Positions 1 through 11,885 of a stretch of 64,000 bases of DNA are shown piece after piece. Below the pieces are notes generated by a model that was given only the letters and a program-made list of their open reading frames with translations, had not been told where the DNA came from and ran no database searches. The stretch's first letter is position 1; each line of letters starts with the position of its first letter. A program made the translations under genes and the position numbers. Source of the stretch: Neostapfia colusana (Eukaryota > Streptophyta > Magnoliopsida > Poales > Poaceae); NCBI GenBank assembly GCA_030760725.1, contig JASWHV010000012.1:53661652-53725651 (forward strand), given 5' to 3'.

Positions 1-2188
1 CCACCCGCAGAGTTTAAACATTTTTGGATTTTCCAGTTTAGTTCAAATTTCAAATACATATAACTTTTGCTAGGAAGCTCCAAATTTGGTGAACTAACTT
101 TTGCTGAATTCAGCTTTGTGAATACTTTCCAGCAACACAAATTTCAGCTCATGAAACTTAATGGTTTTCCAGAATTAATTCCCTAAATTTTAAACTGTTA
201 GGAATTCTATCTGGAGAATTACTTTATAAAAAATTCTGAAATTTGGCTGGGAGGTTCATGGGTAAATCGTTGAGCCACAGTAAAATTTTCAGACCATCCA
301 AGTTCATTTAGTCCCTCTAATTGTGTGATTAAGTGAACTGCCCAGAGAAAATAGAAAAATGTACAGAAACATTTTTTAGATTTTCTCAATTATTGTTTAG
401 GGCATAACTTCATCTAGATTTCTTCAAATGACATGAAACCAATTCCATTAGAACCATCTCAAATTATAGTCCCAGAAAGTAATGGTTGGAGCCATGAACA
501 CCCCTGGAATTCCTTAGAGGCTCTAATATTGACCAAATAGGCTTTTATTTGTACAAGGCTCAAATGAACTTTGTTTCAAATGAAGCTTGGTCAAGACTAT
601 GGTTAGGACCCTACCAAGCCACCATAAAAATTTCAGAACCAAAGGGGAGGGCTGGCTGGAGTTATAGTCTTTACATATTCCATTTCAAACATTGCATTTA
701 AATTTACATATAGCATATGGCTTACGCGTAGTCGCTGAAGGCGAGGAAGCTCTGGAAGTGCTCGACTTCCTTCTTCCAGAAGAAGCCCTAACCACGGACC
801 AGCAGCAACAAGGCAAGCCTCGGTTTACGTTAAACCATTTTACAAAGTTTTGCTTTGTTATATACTTAGTATGAGGTATATGAATGTGCATTAGGTGTAG
901 GGTGGATGAAACCCAAGTGCATAAACAGCTTTTTCCTATAAGAGTGAGGGTAGTATCTAAGTCCTCGAGTAGACAGGCTATGCTTAATGATTCATAGAAC
1001 TTCGGTACAAGTCGAGTAATTGGAATATACTCTCGAGTTCGGCTTGGGACACATGGGATTGGTTTGAGTGATGTGAGATCACTTTAGTAATGAAAATGAG
1101 ACTAGGCAGGGGCTAGGGCGCATCAAGAGGAAGTCTTGTGTGCGCAGCCCTGTCCGCGTCGATTGAGGACCAATCCGTGTGCGGCCCTGATGGACAAGTA
1201 TTGAACGTACCGAAGGCATATCGAATATATGGGCCCCGATAAACTGATGTAACCTAAACCTCCGGGCGTCGAGGCATAGCACACCGATTTATAGGTGTAG
1301 GTTGAGGGCAGCAAGGTGGAAATCTGCTAACGGGCATAGAGAGATGCTCCGTGTAGGGAACCTCCATTCCGTTTCGGTGCTACCGGTTCGAACTTTGGGC
1401 TGTTGGGTGAAAGGTTGTCCCGTACGGCATCGAGTGAGCATACTGTGCAGCTCCATGGATGGGCGTACGTGACGTGCTATTCGGGTATCCCTGCAGGTGT
1501 ATATCGAGTCGATTCGCCGTCCCTCACGGTGATGAGTACCGCTTGTTCACTGCATCGTAACGTAGATAAACCATGGAATGTTATGATTCAATACTGCTGA
1601 TATGTATAATTGTTTTGCTACATGTGTGCCACCAAATATTGCTTACTAAATTTCAAATTCATGAACTGTTAACTTATGGCTAAAAGATGAAATAAGGATG
1701 AACCTGTAGGCATGTCCATTTGCTTCTAATTACCATCCCATGTTCGTTGTACACTACATGTAGAGTTTCATGCCTAGGTGAGTCGGTTAAGTCTTGTTGA
1801 GCCATCGTGCTCATGGTTGCTGCTATAAGTGTTTTTCAGGTGAGGAGCATCCCACAGACTCGGGTTACGAGTCCACCGGTGAGGGCTACCCTCCGTCGGG
1901 GACCACGAATAAGTGGGAGCCATACACGCCGCGCTGAGCTGAGGAGTGCAGCTAGTGTGGGTTTCCCTAGGGCTGGGCAACCGACTTTTGCTAGGTAGAC
2001 GGGCATGAGTTGTACAAACTTAGTTCTGCTGCTGTAATATAAACACTAACTGAAGTATTGTACTACTTTGTACATTTCAGTTGGTTTTCTATGTAATACA
2101 ATGTTTCCTTATAATGTGTGCTGTCGGGTGTCGCATCGTGCGGCACCACCCTCTGTGATCCTGGATAAGCGGATTCCGGTCCGCCACA
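1..2188 (+). repeat. Element A: 3' part of a long Tekay-type LTR
   Basis: This is the downstream part of an LTR whose beginning lies left of the window. It aligns by eye, in the same orientation, to the LTR of element G from about 23820 to 26048. Shared landmarks are the AT-rich stretch, the exon-like segment near 732-812, the block with 'gattgaggaccaa' near 1160, and the 'gatcctgg' block near the end. The end (CCGCCACA, about 2188) abuts broken integrase coding sequence of element B, so A was inserted into B. The terminal sequence is very close to the B LTR end, so A and B are probably one family in opposite orientation. Whether A is a solo LTR or the 3' LTR of a full element cannot be told here. 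Confidence 0.85.
732..812 (+). other. Conserved 81-bp exon-like segment in LTR A
   Basis: The segment starts directly after a TAG acceptor-like site and ends at CAACAAG followed by GCAAGC, a GC-type splice-donor consensus. It is open in one phase and encodes an acidic, Gln-rich peptide (…EVLDF…PEE…DQQQQ). The same 81-bp segment with the same edges occurs in LTR G (both copies) and in LTR D. Splicing is inferred, not shown. Confidence 0.5.
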
Positions 2189-2742
2189 TAACCTGACAAT
2201 GAAATCCATACTCACATTTTCCCACTTCCATGCCGGAATATTAAGGGGCTGCAACAATCCAGGTTTCTTCATATGATCGTCTTTTACCCTCCGACACGTA
2301 TCGCACTCAGATACGTATTTAGCTATTTCCCGCTTCATCCGTGTCCACCAAAACTTGTTTCTCAAATCTCGGTACATCTTGTTGCTGCCCGGATGAATGA
2401 AAATTTTTGATAAATGAGCTTCGTCTAATACTTTCTTCTGAAGCTTCAAGTCATGGGGCACAACTATACGGTTTTTAAACCATAGCGTACCGTTCTCATC
2501 TTTCCAGAAGCACTTAACCTCTCCTTTGTCTATTCTCTTCCGGATATGTGCCATGCCCTTATCTTTCTTTTGAGCCTCTACAATTTCGTCTCGAATTGTC
2601 GGAATAAGGGCAATATTAAACAATGACCCATAGGGAACCAAGCGCAGGCTCGGTTCTTCTTCTTCCATTGCAGCCATGGTTAGGTTATGAACATGTGATT
2701 TCCGACTAAGTGCGTCGGAACCACATTCGCCTTTCTAGAATG
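2189..2742 (-). pseudogene. Integrase fragment of element B
   Basis: This is the integrase N-terminal part. The zinc-binding HHCC module is visible: DEAH…H near 2415-2380 and CDTCRRV near 2300. It is followed by the linker (KKPGLLQPLN) and the start of the catalytic core (WENVSMDFIV) around 2200. Downstream core residues are absent because coding homology stops at the A insertion. The translation beyond about 2189 is LTR sequence and not protein. The catalytic triad cannot be completed, so it is inactive. Confidence 0.85.
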
Positions 2743-3045
2743 TTAATGAATCTCTATTTCGTAATCCTTGATTAGCTCTAACCATCTTTGCTGCCTCATA
2801 TTTAATTCCTTTTGTGTGAAGATATATTTCAAACTTTTGTGGTCGGTGTAGAGGTGGACTAAGTTTCCAAGTAAATAGTGCATCCACATTTTTAGAGCAA
2901 GGACCACAGCAGCTAGCTCGAGGTCATGTGTCGGATAATTCTGCTTATGATTCCAAAGCTGCCGGGATCCATATGCGACCACTCGCCCTTCTTGCATGAG
3001 CACGCAGCCAAGGTCGATGCCGGATGCATCGCAATAAACATCAAA
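2743..3045 (-). pseudogene. RNase H domain of element B
   Basis: RNase H of the gag-pol polyprotein, which degrades the RNA strand during reverse transcription. It starts at AFDVYCDASG (first catalytic Asp) and runs through VVAYGSRQL, the DLELAAVVLALKMW helix and the YTDHKSLKYIF motif (Asp). The reading frame breaks just past EIEIH near 2743, before the usual VVADALSR end. The same domain in elements D, E and G is closely similar. Confidence 0.85.
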
Positions 3046-4033
3046 AGCCTTAGTTGTATCGGGCTGCGCCAACACTGGGGCTGTTGTGAGGTGTTTTACC
3101 ACTGCTTTGAACGCCTTCTCACACGCTTCACTCCACACATATTTCTTGCCTTTCTTCAGAAGTTCCATCATCGGTTTAGAAATTTTGGAGAAATTCGGAA
3201 TGAATCCCCGGTAGTAACCCGCTAAACCGAGAAAGCTACGGACTTCGTGGACTGATTTTGGTGAACTCCAATTCATCACTTGGACAATCTTGCTTGGATC
3301 AACCACAATTCCCTCTGCAGAAATAATGTGCCCAAGAAATGGCACTTGGTTGATTCAAAACTCAATTTGCTGAATTTTGTATATAGCTTGTGATCCCGTA
3401 GGCGTTGGAGCACAATATGCAAATGTTCGGCGTGTTCTTCCTCCAATTTTGAATATACCAAGATATCGTCGATGAAAACCATGATGAACTTGTCCAACTC
3501 CGGCATGAAGACTGAATTCATCAAGTACATAAAATGAGCCGGAGCATTGGTGAGTCCGAATGACATGACGAGATACTCATATAACCCGTATCTCGTCGAG
3601 AATGGCGTTTTTTGTATGTCTTCCGCCCGAACTTTTATTTAATGATATCTAGACCGAAGATCCATCTTTGAGAAAACCTTAGCACCCACTAATTGATCAA
3701 AAAGCATATCGATACGTGGTAGTGGATACTTGTTCTTGATAGTTACGGCATTGAGGGGACGATAGTCCACACATATCCTCAGAGTCTCATCCTTTTTCTT
3801 GACGAACAGCGCGGAACATCTCCACGGTGATGAAAACTTGGTCGAATAAAGCCTTTGATTAACAAGTCATTCAGCTGCTCTTTCAGTTCCACGAGTTCTT
3901 TTGGTGCCATTTTATATGGCCTCCGAGAGATGGGTGTGGTTCCCAGTGCTAGTTCAATTTTGAACTCCACCTCACGTTCGGGCGGCATGCCCGGTAAATC
4001 ATCTGGAAACACGTCCGGATATTCCCGGACCAC
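3046..4033 (-). pseudogene. Reverse transcriptase domain of element B
   Basis: RT of a Ty3/gypsy polyprotein. The usual lead-in VREYPDVFPDDLPGMPP is at about 4033. The fingers (PYKMAPKEL) follow, then a frame break near 3780-3570, then SFGLTNAPAHFMYLMN and the catalytic FIDDIL motif near 3470. A second frameshift near 3345 leads into GHIISAEGIVVDPSKI and the connection GLAGYYRGFIPNFSK. At least two frameshifts make it non-functional. Conserved RT blocks identify it with high certainty; the split between RT and RNase H is approximate. Confidence 0.9.
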
Positions 4034-4042
4034 TGGAATGTT

Positions 4043-4738
4043 CTACAGTTTATTAGCTTCCACATTATGTACAGCAGTAACATCAGGTGCAACATTTCTC
4101 AGAATCAACGTATGTTCCCTGTGCTTCTTTGAATTCAGCTGCACCGTTCGTGAATTAATATCAAAGATAGATTGGTGATGTGTCAACCAATCCATTACCA
4201 AGATAATGTCAATCCGCAAGCCTTCTAGGATAATAAGAGTAGTAGGATATATCCGCCCCTCCAAACTTATAGGCGCTCGAGCAACAATCCTGCCCGCTGT
4301 CCTACTACCTCCCGTTGAATTAATTTGATAGGATGCGGCCAAGGTGGTTGATGGTATTTGGTGCTTAACCACATAATCTTTGCTGATAAAATCATGTGTG
4401 GCACCCGAGTCGAACAACACGAACGTGGGATGATCACGTAGGCTGAACATACCCGCAAACACGGGTTCTCCCACGAGAACATCTTCAACTGCCATATAGT
4501 TTACATTTCCCACTTTCGGTGCTGTCCTCCTTGGCTGACCATGGAATTTCTTTGCATCTTGAGATGACATGTTACTGCTGCTCTGTTGGGTCACATGGCA
4601 TTTCTGAGTGATATGCCCCACATCGTGATAAGTATCGTACAGTGCGAGCTCAGGATCTTCACAAGATGGAAGTGATTGATATCCTTGTGCACTTTGCTGA
4701 GGTGAGGTTGCACAAATACTCATTTGCTGCTGCAGCAT
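4043..4738 (-). pseudogene. Gag tail and aspartic protease of element B
   Basis: The retroviral-type aspartic protease (RVP_2-like) carries the active-site motif FDSGATHDFIS near 4415 and the second conserved block DIILVMDWLTHH near 4190. Upstream, where Tekay-type elements have a CCHC zinc knuckle, the sequence reads YDTYHDVGHITQKC near 4630: the spacing is right, but the first two cysteines are tyrosines (TAC, TAT). The gag nucleic-acid-binding knuckle therefore appears lost. The protease frame itself is open over about 230 codons. Confidence 0.85.
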
Positions 4739-4739
4739 C

Positions 4740-5609
4740 AGTGGCTAAACATCCATTGTTGAGTATGGATGGAATCGGATCTGTGGTGGTCTGTCAAAGA
4801 ACTGATTTCCACCCCGCATGGTAAGCAATATATCACCGCTTGTTCTTGAGCATAATCATCCGTACTTGCAGGTGATAAGCTTCTCTTCCTCTTACTTTCC
4901 TTATACTGGAGTTCAGCTTTTTCTTAAATCATAGCAGCATTGACTAATTCGCTACAATTCCCTTTATTGAATATTATCACTTTCGCCCGAAGCTCCACGT
5001 TGAGGCCTCGGAAAAGGTACTGACACATCATCGTCTCTTTATCTACATAAGAGGATGCATATTGTACTAAACAGTTAAATTCCGTAAAGTACTCCATAAC
5101 ACTCATCCCTTCTTGCTTGAGTTCATAGAACTCTTCAACTCTAGTTTGGATGATGCCCTCACAAATATGACGTGCACGAAAAGCATCACGAAACTCCGTC
5201 CACGTCACATGATGGCCTTCAGCGACTTAGCAAGATATTCAGACCACCAAGCCCCAGCAGATCCATGAAGTTACTGAGCGGCAAATAAAGCCTTCTCATA
5301 ATCATCACACTAGAGCATTCCCAATTTAGATTCAATCACCCGGAGCTAATGATCTGCCTCCAAGGCTTCTTTAGCTTCCGAGAATACCTGTGGTTGTCTT
5401 GCTAGAAAATCCAAATAAGTATTCAGAGTGGGATTACATTGTAGGGTCTCCTGTCGGATGCCTTGCTGCACCAACATGTCAAGAGACTCAGCCATTTTTT
5501 CCAACACCTCCGCCAGTCCTGTTGATGATGGCGGTGATCGTCGCTGCGACGAATCATCTCCATCCCGGCTGGAACCACCAACCTCATACCCAGAATGAGT
5601 ATGATCCAT
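4740..5609 (-). pseudogene. Gag of element B
   Basis: Gag capsid-type protein (Retrotrans_gag family). The start MDHTHSGYEVGGSS at 5609 matches the style of the gag starts of D (MVHTRATHEVGG) and G (MTRTRANPDVGG), supporting this start. The capsid core is visible at 5208-4924 as MTWTEFRDAFRARH, FYELKQEGMSVMEYFTEF and FRGLNVELRAKV. The frame breaks around 5340 and 5220 and again after 4924, where the K/E-rich linker is degraded. Confidence 0.85.
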
Positions 5610-7104
5610 ACTGCAAGAGCGAGCAATTTATGGTTAATATCCAAGATTGTACTCAACTTGAACTCAAAATTATTAACCGCAAAAACATCACATCAACAGT
5701 GCAGCATACATGAAACGGAACAAGGTTTTTGACAATTCTGAAATATAACCAATGATTGCTCAAGTTTGTCAAAAACTTAAACCAACAATAAGGAAGGATG
5801 AAAGATAACTAATGAATATGTCATGGAACTTAGAGAAGTATAAAACCCTTCATGTCCACAACAAGTCTCAAGTTACATGGGCATGAGCAATGCTCTGTTC
5901 AGAATGACCATTTGGCATAAATCCCAGAATTTGAATATGAAAACGGCGATTTCATGTCTCAAATAGAATATCAAAGTTATAGATAACTTCAATAGTCAAT
6001 ATCTTTCCACTGAGTATTCATTTTCCTTCATATCAATTCTGGATCAGGAGTTATGATATTTCAATGTTGACAGAAATCTGGAACAATTTTGACAGCACCT
6101 CCTCTGAAAGTGGCTGTTTTGTCCGCAAGATTTCGTAAAGTTCTACCCCAAATCTGTAGAAACTTTGAACTATAAAGTCGTAGCACATATCATAGACTTT
6201 CCAACGGTGTCTTACATAATACTTAGAGATTTTTCTACAAGAAGTTATGGTCGAACTACAGAAAATTCCAGAGAGCATTTTTGGGCTTCCCTGTTTTTGG
6301 ACAGTTAACACTCATCTGAGATTTTCAGCCATTTGGAGGGAGATTCTGTTCTGTAGTTCTACAGAAAAGTTGTAGAACACTTCAAAACATTTCCAGAAAT
6401 GTATCCCTCACCTCCATTGGTTCAACCAATCAAAAATTCTGCCGAAAACAGGGGAGATTGTTTCTATGTCTTTTAGAATGAATCTATAACCCCAATTGAC
6501 TCTTAGTTCAATATAGGAGTTCATTAAACCCTAATGAAATCCTAGACTCCAAATTTACTCTTTTCTTTGAAAACTTCCTTTTTTATGAAGTTAAGAACAT
6601 ATCACGGTACTACGTTTCCTTACCAAATCAAAAATCTTAACCGGCGTTACACCGGCATATACATCTTAAGGGGTGATACTAAAACGATCACTCACACACG
6701 TTTTCTAAACGAGATGTTCTAACGTGGTCAAGTACCTGCAGAAAAACAATCAATAATGAAGCACACAAGAGGTTTGTCATTTCAGGCAGGTCCATATCAT
6801 AGTAACAACATACGCCCCATATCATTGCCATACGGGTCGTCCTTGAGTCAAGCCACGTCTCTAGGTACATGATCGGGTTATGGGGGAGCTAACCGATATT
6901 GATACACTTTCGGTGGCATTCCTTACCATGCTTAACTCCACGTAGGTGCGTCGTTACAGAATTGAAATACTGAATATTAACACACTGTTAGCTTGCCACT
7001 TTAAGTAACTATACTAGTAATAGTCCTTATGTGGGCATACTATACGTTCCTCACTCGTATACTTCTAAAAAATATGCTATTTTCATGTGTGCTATTCCCA
7101 ACGT
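5610..7104 (-). other. Untranslated leader of element B
   Basis: About 1.5 kb of AT-rich sequence lies between the PBS and the gag start. I find no convincing protein; the small open frames here (for example 6051-6311) show no recognisable motif. A related leader appears upstream of gag in element D (63428 onward). No counterpart of the accessory ORF of element G was found. Confidence 0.7.
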
Positions 7105-7116
7105 GGCTCTGATACC
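7105..7116 (-). other. Primer-binding site of element B
   Basis: On the minus strand this reads TGGTATCAGAGC, complementary to the 3' end of initiator tRNA-Met, four bases after the LTR end (…CCCCACA AGCG). It primes minus-strand cDNA synthesis. Confidence 0.92.
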
Positions 7117-7120
7117 ACGC

Positions 7121-10100
7121 TTGTGGGGAACCCTCTTCCGGGATCCACACTCCAGGATACACATTGGGTGGTGCCGTGCGATGCAGCACCCAACAGCATA
7201 CATAAAAAGAAACAATAAACATACAAAGTCTTTTATTTCTCAATATAGTGTCATTTACAACATAATGTACCACGAAAGTACATGCAGTGGAATATACATG
7301 CACACGTACTCTCGGTCCTAACTATGCAAAATAGAAGAGGCCCAGCCCGCGGACGCTTCTTACTAGCTTCAACAAAAGTGAGTGCAGCAGCAAGGTTTCC
7401 GGTGAGTCCCTGATGTCTCACCGAACAACCATCTTCATAGTAAATTTTTATATAACCTGCAAAACACTAATAATGCAACTGTGAGCTCGAAAGCTCAGCA
7501 AGACTTAACCGTCTACCCTAAGTAAAAACTCTACATGCAGGAATTTATAAAGTAGGGCAACAGCTATTGCATTAGTACTCGCCTAAAAGTAGATCCTTAT
7601 TAGCAGTTTTTCAGCAGCAATTTCATACGCCTTGAGCCTCCCAACATCAGAAATCCACAATCAAACAGAAACGCTTCTTTCCGATGTTGCTTTGCCCAAA
7701 GTGGAATATAAATTTAGTGAGCTCTACAACTAAAGCATACATGGTTTGCAATACAATAAATTTATGAACTTCACAACAACAATGATTCATATCACTTTAT
7801 CTGGAAGTACTTACTATGTCACAACTCAGTGAACAAGTAGTACTCATACAACCGTGAGGGACGGTGATTCGAATCAGGACACACCCAGAACACACGACAC
7901 ATACACCCGCCTCGAAAGACTCACACGAGATCTCTTTCTTTCATTGTATGCAGCAACCTTTCACCCGTCACTCCAATGTCGAACCAGTTCTACCGACCCA
8001 TCAGAAGAGCCACTACCCGGAACACATCGAAGTTGCTCCGCTGTGAGTTTACACATCTGATACCAACCCCCAAAGGACGGTGGTATAAGTTTTGACACGA
8101 GAGTACCCGAGTTACATCGGTTTCCTAGACCCCATAATTCCAGTATGCATCTGGTACTGTTCAAACTTGCTCAACAAGGCGGCATACGCATCGGTCCTTA
8201 ACCGACACAAACAGAGCTACGGCAACACAGGCCCAATGTCCTGCTGCTCCTACTCTATGCTCAGTCTCATTTTTCATTCCAGGAATTTCATTCTCCAGAA
8301 TGATACCCTGTTGAACCAAATTCTTAGCCTCGTGAGTAGATTCCAACTACCTGACTTGTACCGGTTCCTATACAGCTTAGACCTAGCAAAAACTAAATGA
8401 ATTAACCTGTTCTACCCTTCAACTCCAAGGGTTTGTGGGTCATGCATTTGGAGTATCAGTCACCCTTGACCTAATGCACAATACATACTAGACCAATGAA
8501 AGTGATACAAAGTAAAATATATCTATGAGCGGTTAAATGCAAACCGGGGCTTGTATTATGTTGCTGCAGGTTTAATCCTACTTTAAAGTCAGTATATTGG
8601 CGATGAGTAACGCCTAAACTTGCTGCTCCGAGTCGAGTTCCTCGTCGAACTCCTTCGTTGTGTTTACTACCCATATGAATATGCACAAGTTTATATTGTG
8701 AATAAACGAATTATAAAACAAAAGGTTTTTCGACTTAAGAATGGTTAAGAGCAACTAAGACTCGAGAGGGGGGGTTCTACTGTCAGTTGAAACAGAGAAA
8801 AATTGGATTTGAGCAGTGGAAGTTTTTGAGTAAGTTTAATGTAGCTATTTAGTGGACATAAATATGAAGCTGGAAATAAATAGCAGAAAACTGGAGATGT
8901 TTACCTCAAATTGCTATGAAATTTTTAGAGTGGTTCATAGATCATACATAGGTATGGCTTACAAAATTTCAGACAAAGTTGATGTAAGATGTGGCTTAAA
9001 GAATTTTCTTAGCTATTTGGCTTCTCTGAATTCCTATGGCAATTCTAGGGTCTTGGCATACTCCACTTTTGGCTTTTTAGAAAATTGAGAGTCTTATGAG
9101 TATATAGGACGTGGTTTAATCATTTGTGGAGTTCCCTACAGAAAGATATGGAATTTACAAGATTGAGCTAAAAGCAGAAAAATTGTTTCTGTTATTTTTC
9201 CTAATTTTCAGAGATGTTCAAGATTGAATCATAATTTGGCCTAGCAAATGAGGTCCAACGCCTCTGAAATTTTTACTGGAGTCCAAGTATATTTGGAAGA
9301 ATGTCCTGCCCAAAATTAGGAATTTTCCAAATAACCAAACTCCTGTAATTAATTCCCTAAGTTTTTTATTGAATTATTGAGCCAAATCCAGGGATTTCCA
9401 TAAATATTGGGATGCACCCCTGAATAGTACTCACTGAGAGGAATCCAATGAAAATTGTTGGACAATTTTTGGAGGTTCCTACTAAAAGTTATGAGCATAT
9501 GAAGTTGGACTAAAACTGGAAACTCGAATAAAAATTTAAAACCCTGCGTGCAGGCCCCACCACGCGGGTTTCTTCTTCCTCACACGCGGCAGAGCTCGGG
9601 TGGCGGCGCTCCACAGCGAGGTCCGCTGGAACCGCATTTCCGTCCACCTCTTGGGGCCAAACTCGCCGCTCCTTACTTTTGGACCAAAGGAAACTTGTTT
9701 GTGGAGTTGGCCGAGGCTACCGGCCACCGAAAACCCATCGGTGACGGGCGGCGGAGGCGGCACAACTTTGGCGACATCGAACTCGCGCTATGGTGGCTCA
9801 AAAGCTTCCATTATTCTTCCTAGAGCATCATGGTGGAACTCTAATCGTCGTCATGCGCTCAAATCAGCTCCAAATGGGCTGCAAACATGAGTTCATCGGC
9901 GACCTAGGGCAAAAACCGGCGGCGGCTCAAAATTTTCGAAGAACAGCACCTAAACGCAATGAATTTTGATGGTTTTTGATCCTAGAGGGGCGTGGGAAGG
10001 TATAAAATGTGTTTGTATCTCGGCACAAGCAGCAGTGGAGTGATCACTATGAATTTTAGACTTTTGGGCGGCTCGGTTCTATGAACACCGAAACAATAAA

Positions 10101-10871
10101 CTGAGAAATTCGTCCTCGGCGATGCATGAGGAGAGGAAAGGGTTGCACCTGCGTGTTGAGACCTGAGGGTGGTTGTTTTTGGTGTAGGGCATCGGCCACG
10201 AGAAGGTTGGTAGCGTCTGGGCGCCGGGGAACCGAGGCAGTCGGGCGGCGTGAAGTTTCTTTCGGAGCTGCGGGAGGACGTCCTGGATGAGGGATGGCCG
10301 GTTCACGTGGGCAAGAAACGTGCTGATCACTTCACACGACACTTCCACGGCTTAGCACGTGGTGGTGCGGTGGCTTTCGCTCGGGCGCGGTGAGCAGGGG
10401 GTGGCGGGCACTCGGTGAAAACAGAGGCGGTTCACTTCTTCTGTGTATGACATGTGGGGTCCACTTCTCCCCTCCTCATTTCTTTCCAAATTCCATTTGA
10501 ATTAGCAAAAAAGCTCCAAATTTGATCAAAGTTGGAGAATTGGCCAAAATAAATATGAGGAACAATATGGTGCACTCAAATTTGGATTTCGGTGAAGTTG
10601 GCGTTTGAAACTTAGATTTAAATTCAAATTTGAATTGTGTCCTGTTTTAATTTCAACAATTAGAACATTTTCTCCCTTTGAACTGAACATTTGCAGGGCT
10701 TCTATTGGGTTTGTGGGGACTCAAATTGGGGATTTAGATCTCCGTGTTTTGAAATTTTGCAAGTTTGATTTAGACTTGGAGGTCACACCTTTATATTCAG
10801 AAGTTTAAACTCCCTCGCATGTTCCTAGGTGTGATTGGCAGCTCCACTTGCTAGAATTTTGGGATTTCACA
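7121..10871 (-). repeat. 5' LTR of element B (3751 bp)
   Basis: On the minus strand it begins TGTGAAATCCC at 10871 and ends GGTTCCCCACA at 7121, next to the PBS. Its end carries the conserved stem-loop (GGTGCTG…CGGCACC, near 7163-7183) seen in A and G. A GC-rich block (about 9540-9860 and 10080-10400) is probably promoter and transcription-start region, but no clear TATA box was chosen. Open frames inside it (for example 9548-9890 and 8092-8400) have no motifs and are taken as chance. Confidence 0.88.
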
Positions 10872-10881
10872 TATACCTATC

Positions 10882-11676
10882 CTAATTATCTTCTGGTATT
10901 TGTTCCTTCTCCTGAGGGTCCTGCTCTTCGTTATCAGAAGAACTAGCCGTTGACTTGGCTCTAGGTGGCTCAGGAGGTGGTGGTAAGGTATGAGGGTCTT
11001 TGGCTGCCCTGCGATCAGGAGAGTCAGGAGTCCAAGTGTCTGCATCTGAAACATAAAGTTCACTTTGTTCTCCAACCTTCATCATCAATCCATGAAGTAT
11101 GGCCTCCGTCTTCTTCAGGAGATCACGTACGTCCTGAAGTTCTTGCTGGCAATTTTGTAGCCTGGTGCTGAGGCTAACTCCATCTTCAAGGCTCACATCC
11201 ATTTGTACAATTGTACAACCCTCTTGGAGTGGTTCATATGTGAACTCTGCACTACCACTCTATCGCTGTGGAGTATACATGTAGTGAGTTCCTTCAAGAC
11301 GTCCACGGTTGATGTAGCTTTGACATGTGATTGCCTCCCAAGTAGCATCTTTTTCTGCTTTTGCCATGGTGCACCTCCATGCTGGCAAGTTGTGGATCTC
11401 AATCAACTTGTTGTCATCGTAGATCCTTGCCTCAGACTTCTATTCATCGCGTTCTCCGCGAGAAACTCTATTAGTGTTGTAGTACACTACTAAATTGTCG
11501 GTGTAACCAGCACAGCGAAGAAGATGTCTAAGGTGTTACACCATGCTTTTTGTGGATTCCCCGTGAGTTTGGTATGTTGCAGGGTTATCCACATCCTCAA
11601 GAGTGCGTGCAGCCAGCTGGTGTCGAGGAACTCGTCCTCCAGTGGACTTACGGGCGGTTAGTCGCATACGTGCCAT
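10882..11676 (-). pseudogene. Retroelement ORF with histone H3 tail-like N-terminus, coiled coil and acidic Pro-rich tail
   Basis: A single frame of 265 codons runs from ATG (11676-11674) to TAG (10884-10882) with three internal stops: TAA at 11538-11536, TAG at 11442-11440 and TAG at 11262-11260. There are no frameshifts. It begins MARMRLTARKSTGG followed by RVPRHQLAAR. Without gaps, 15 of the first 23 residues after Met equal the histone H3 tail; K9 and S10 are kept, while K4, K14, K18 and K23 positions are R, R, H and R. The histone fold is absent. A middle region (IHNLPAWRC, KDATWEAITC, EGTHYMYTP) is not a domain I recognise. Residues of about 145-185 look like a coiled coil, and the tail is rich in P, S, D and E. 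It is the first ORF after the PBS, where gag or an accessory ORF would lie. Function is unknown; chromatin mimicry is inference. Confidence 0.75.
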
Positions 11677-11870
11677 CTGTTTCATGAACAATTTCAAGTA
11701 AGTAAGAATAAATAATATATTATAGTTTTGAATGTCGATGAGGTTAGACTGTATATAAATGATTTAAAGAACCATTTTCTACTAAAGTCATTTGTAAGAT
11801 AGTTTTTACTAAAATACTAAGAATTATTTCGTCCATTTCTAACTAGGCTTGCGTCCTACAGTCAACCGTG

Positions 11871-11882
11871 GGTCTGATACCA
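11871..11882 (-). other. Primer-binding site of element C
   Basis: The minus strand reads TGGTATCAGACC, three bases after an LTR end (GGGTGTGACA). It matches the initiator tRNA-Met 3' end at the first ten bases. Confidence 0.85.
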
Positions 11883-11885
11883 CTT

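Larger units (their letters stand above)
2189..10871 (-). mobile_element. Element B: Tekay-type Ty3/gypsy chromovirus, 3' end cut by A
   Basis: A minus-strand element reading LTR (10871 to 7121), PBS, leader, gag, protease, RT, RNase H and integrase. The 3' end is missing because LTR A interrupts the integrase at about 2188; the rest lies outside the window. The protein order protease-RT-RNH-IN defines Ty3/gypsy. The coding region is split by several stops and frameshifts, so it is non-autonomous. B is inserted in the internal region of element C: its LTR begins TGTGAAATCCC at 10871, and the five bases beyond (TATAC, 10872-10876) would be one copy of its TSD. Confidence 0.9.
10872..11885 (-). 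mobile_element. Element C: 5' internal end of a retroelement with an H3-tail-like ORF
   Basis: Reading leftward from the shared LTR come a 3-bp spacer, a PBS (11871-11882), a roughly 190-bp leader and one long degraded ORF (11676-10882). It is then cut by the insertion of B at 10871; the rest is outside the window. The first 45 bases after the LTR resemble the repeated leader unit of element E (CCACGGTTGAC, GCAAGCCTAG). No gag, RT or integrase is seen, so whether C was autonomous is unknown. Confidence 0.75.

Noticed and set aside
7031..7321. Overlapping ORFs at the LTR/PBS edge of B
   Set aside because: They span the PBS and LTR end and have no conserved protein.
9548..9890. Possible small gene in the GC-rich block of LTR B
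   Set aside because: Overlapping frames on both strands, no motif, and it lies wholly within the LTR.
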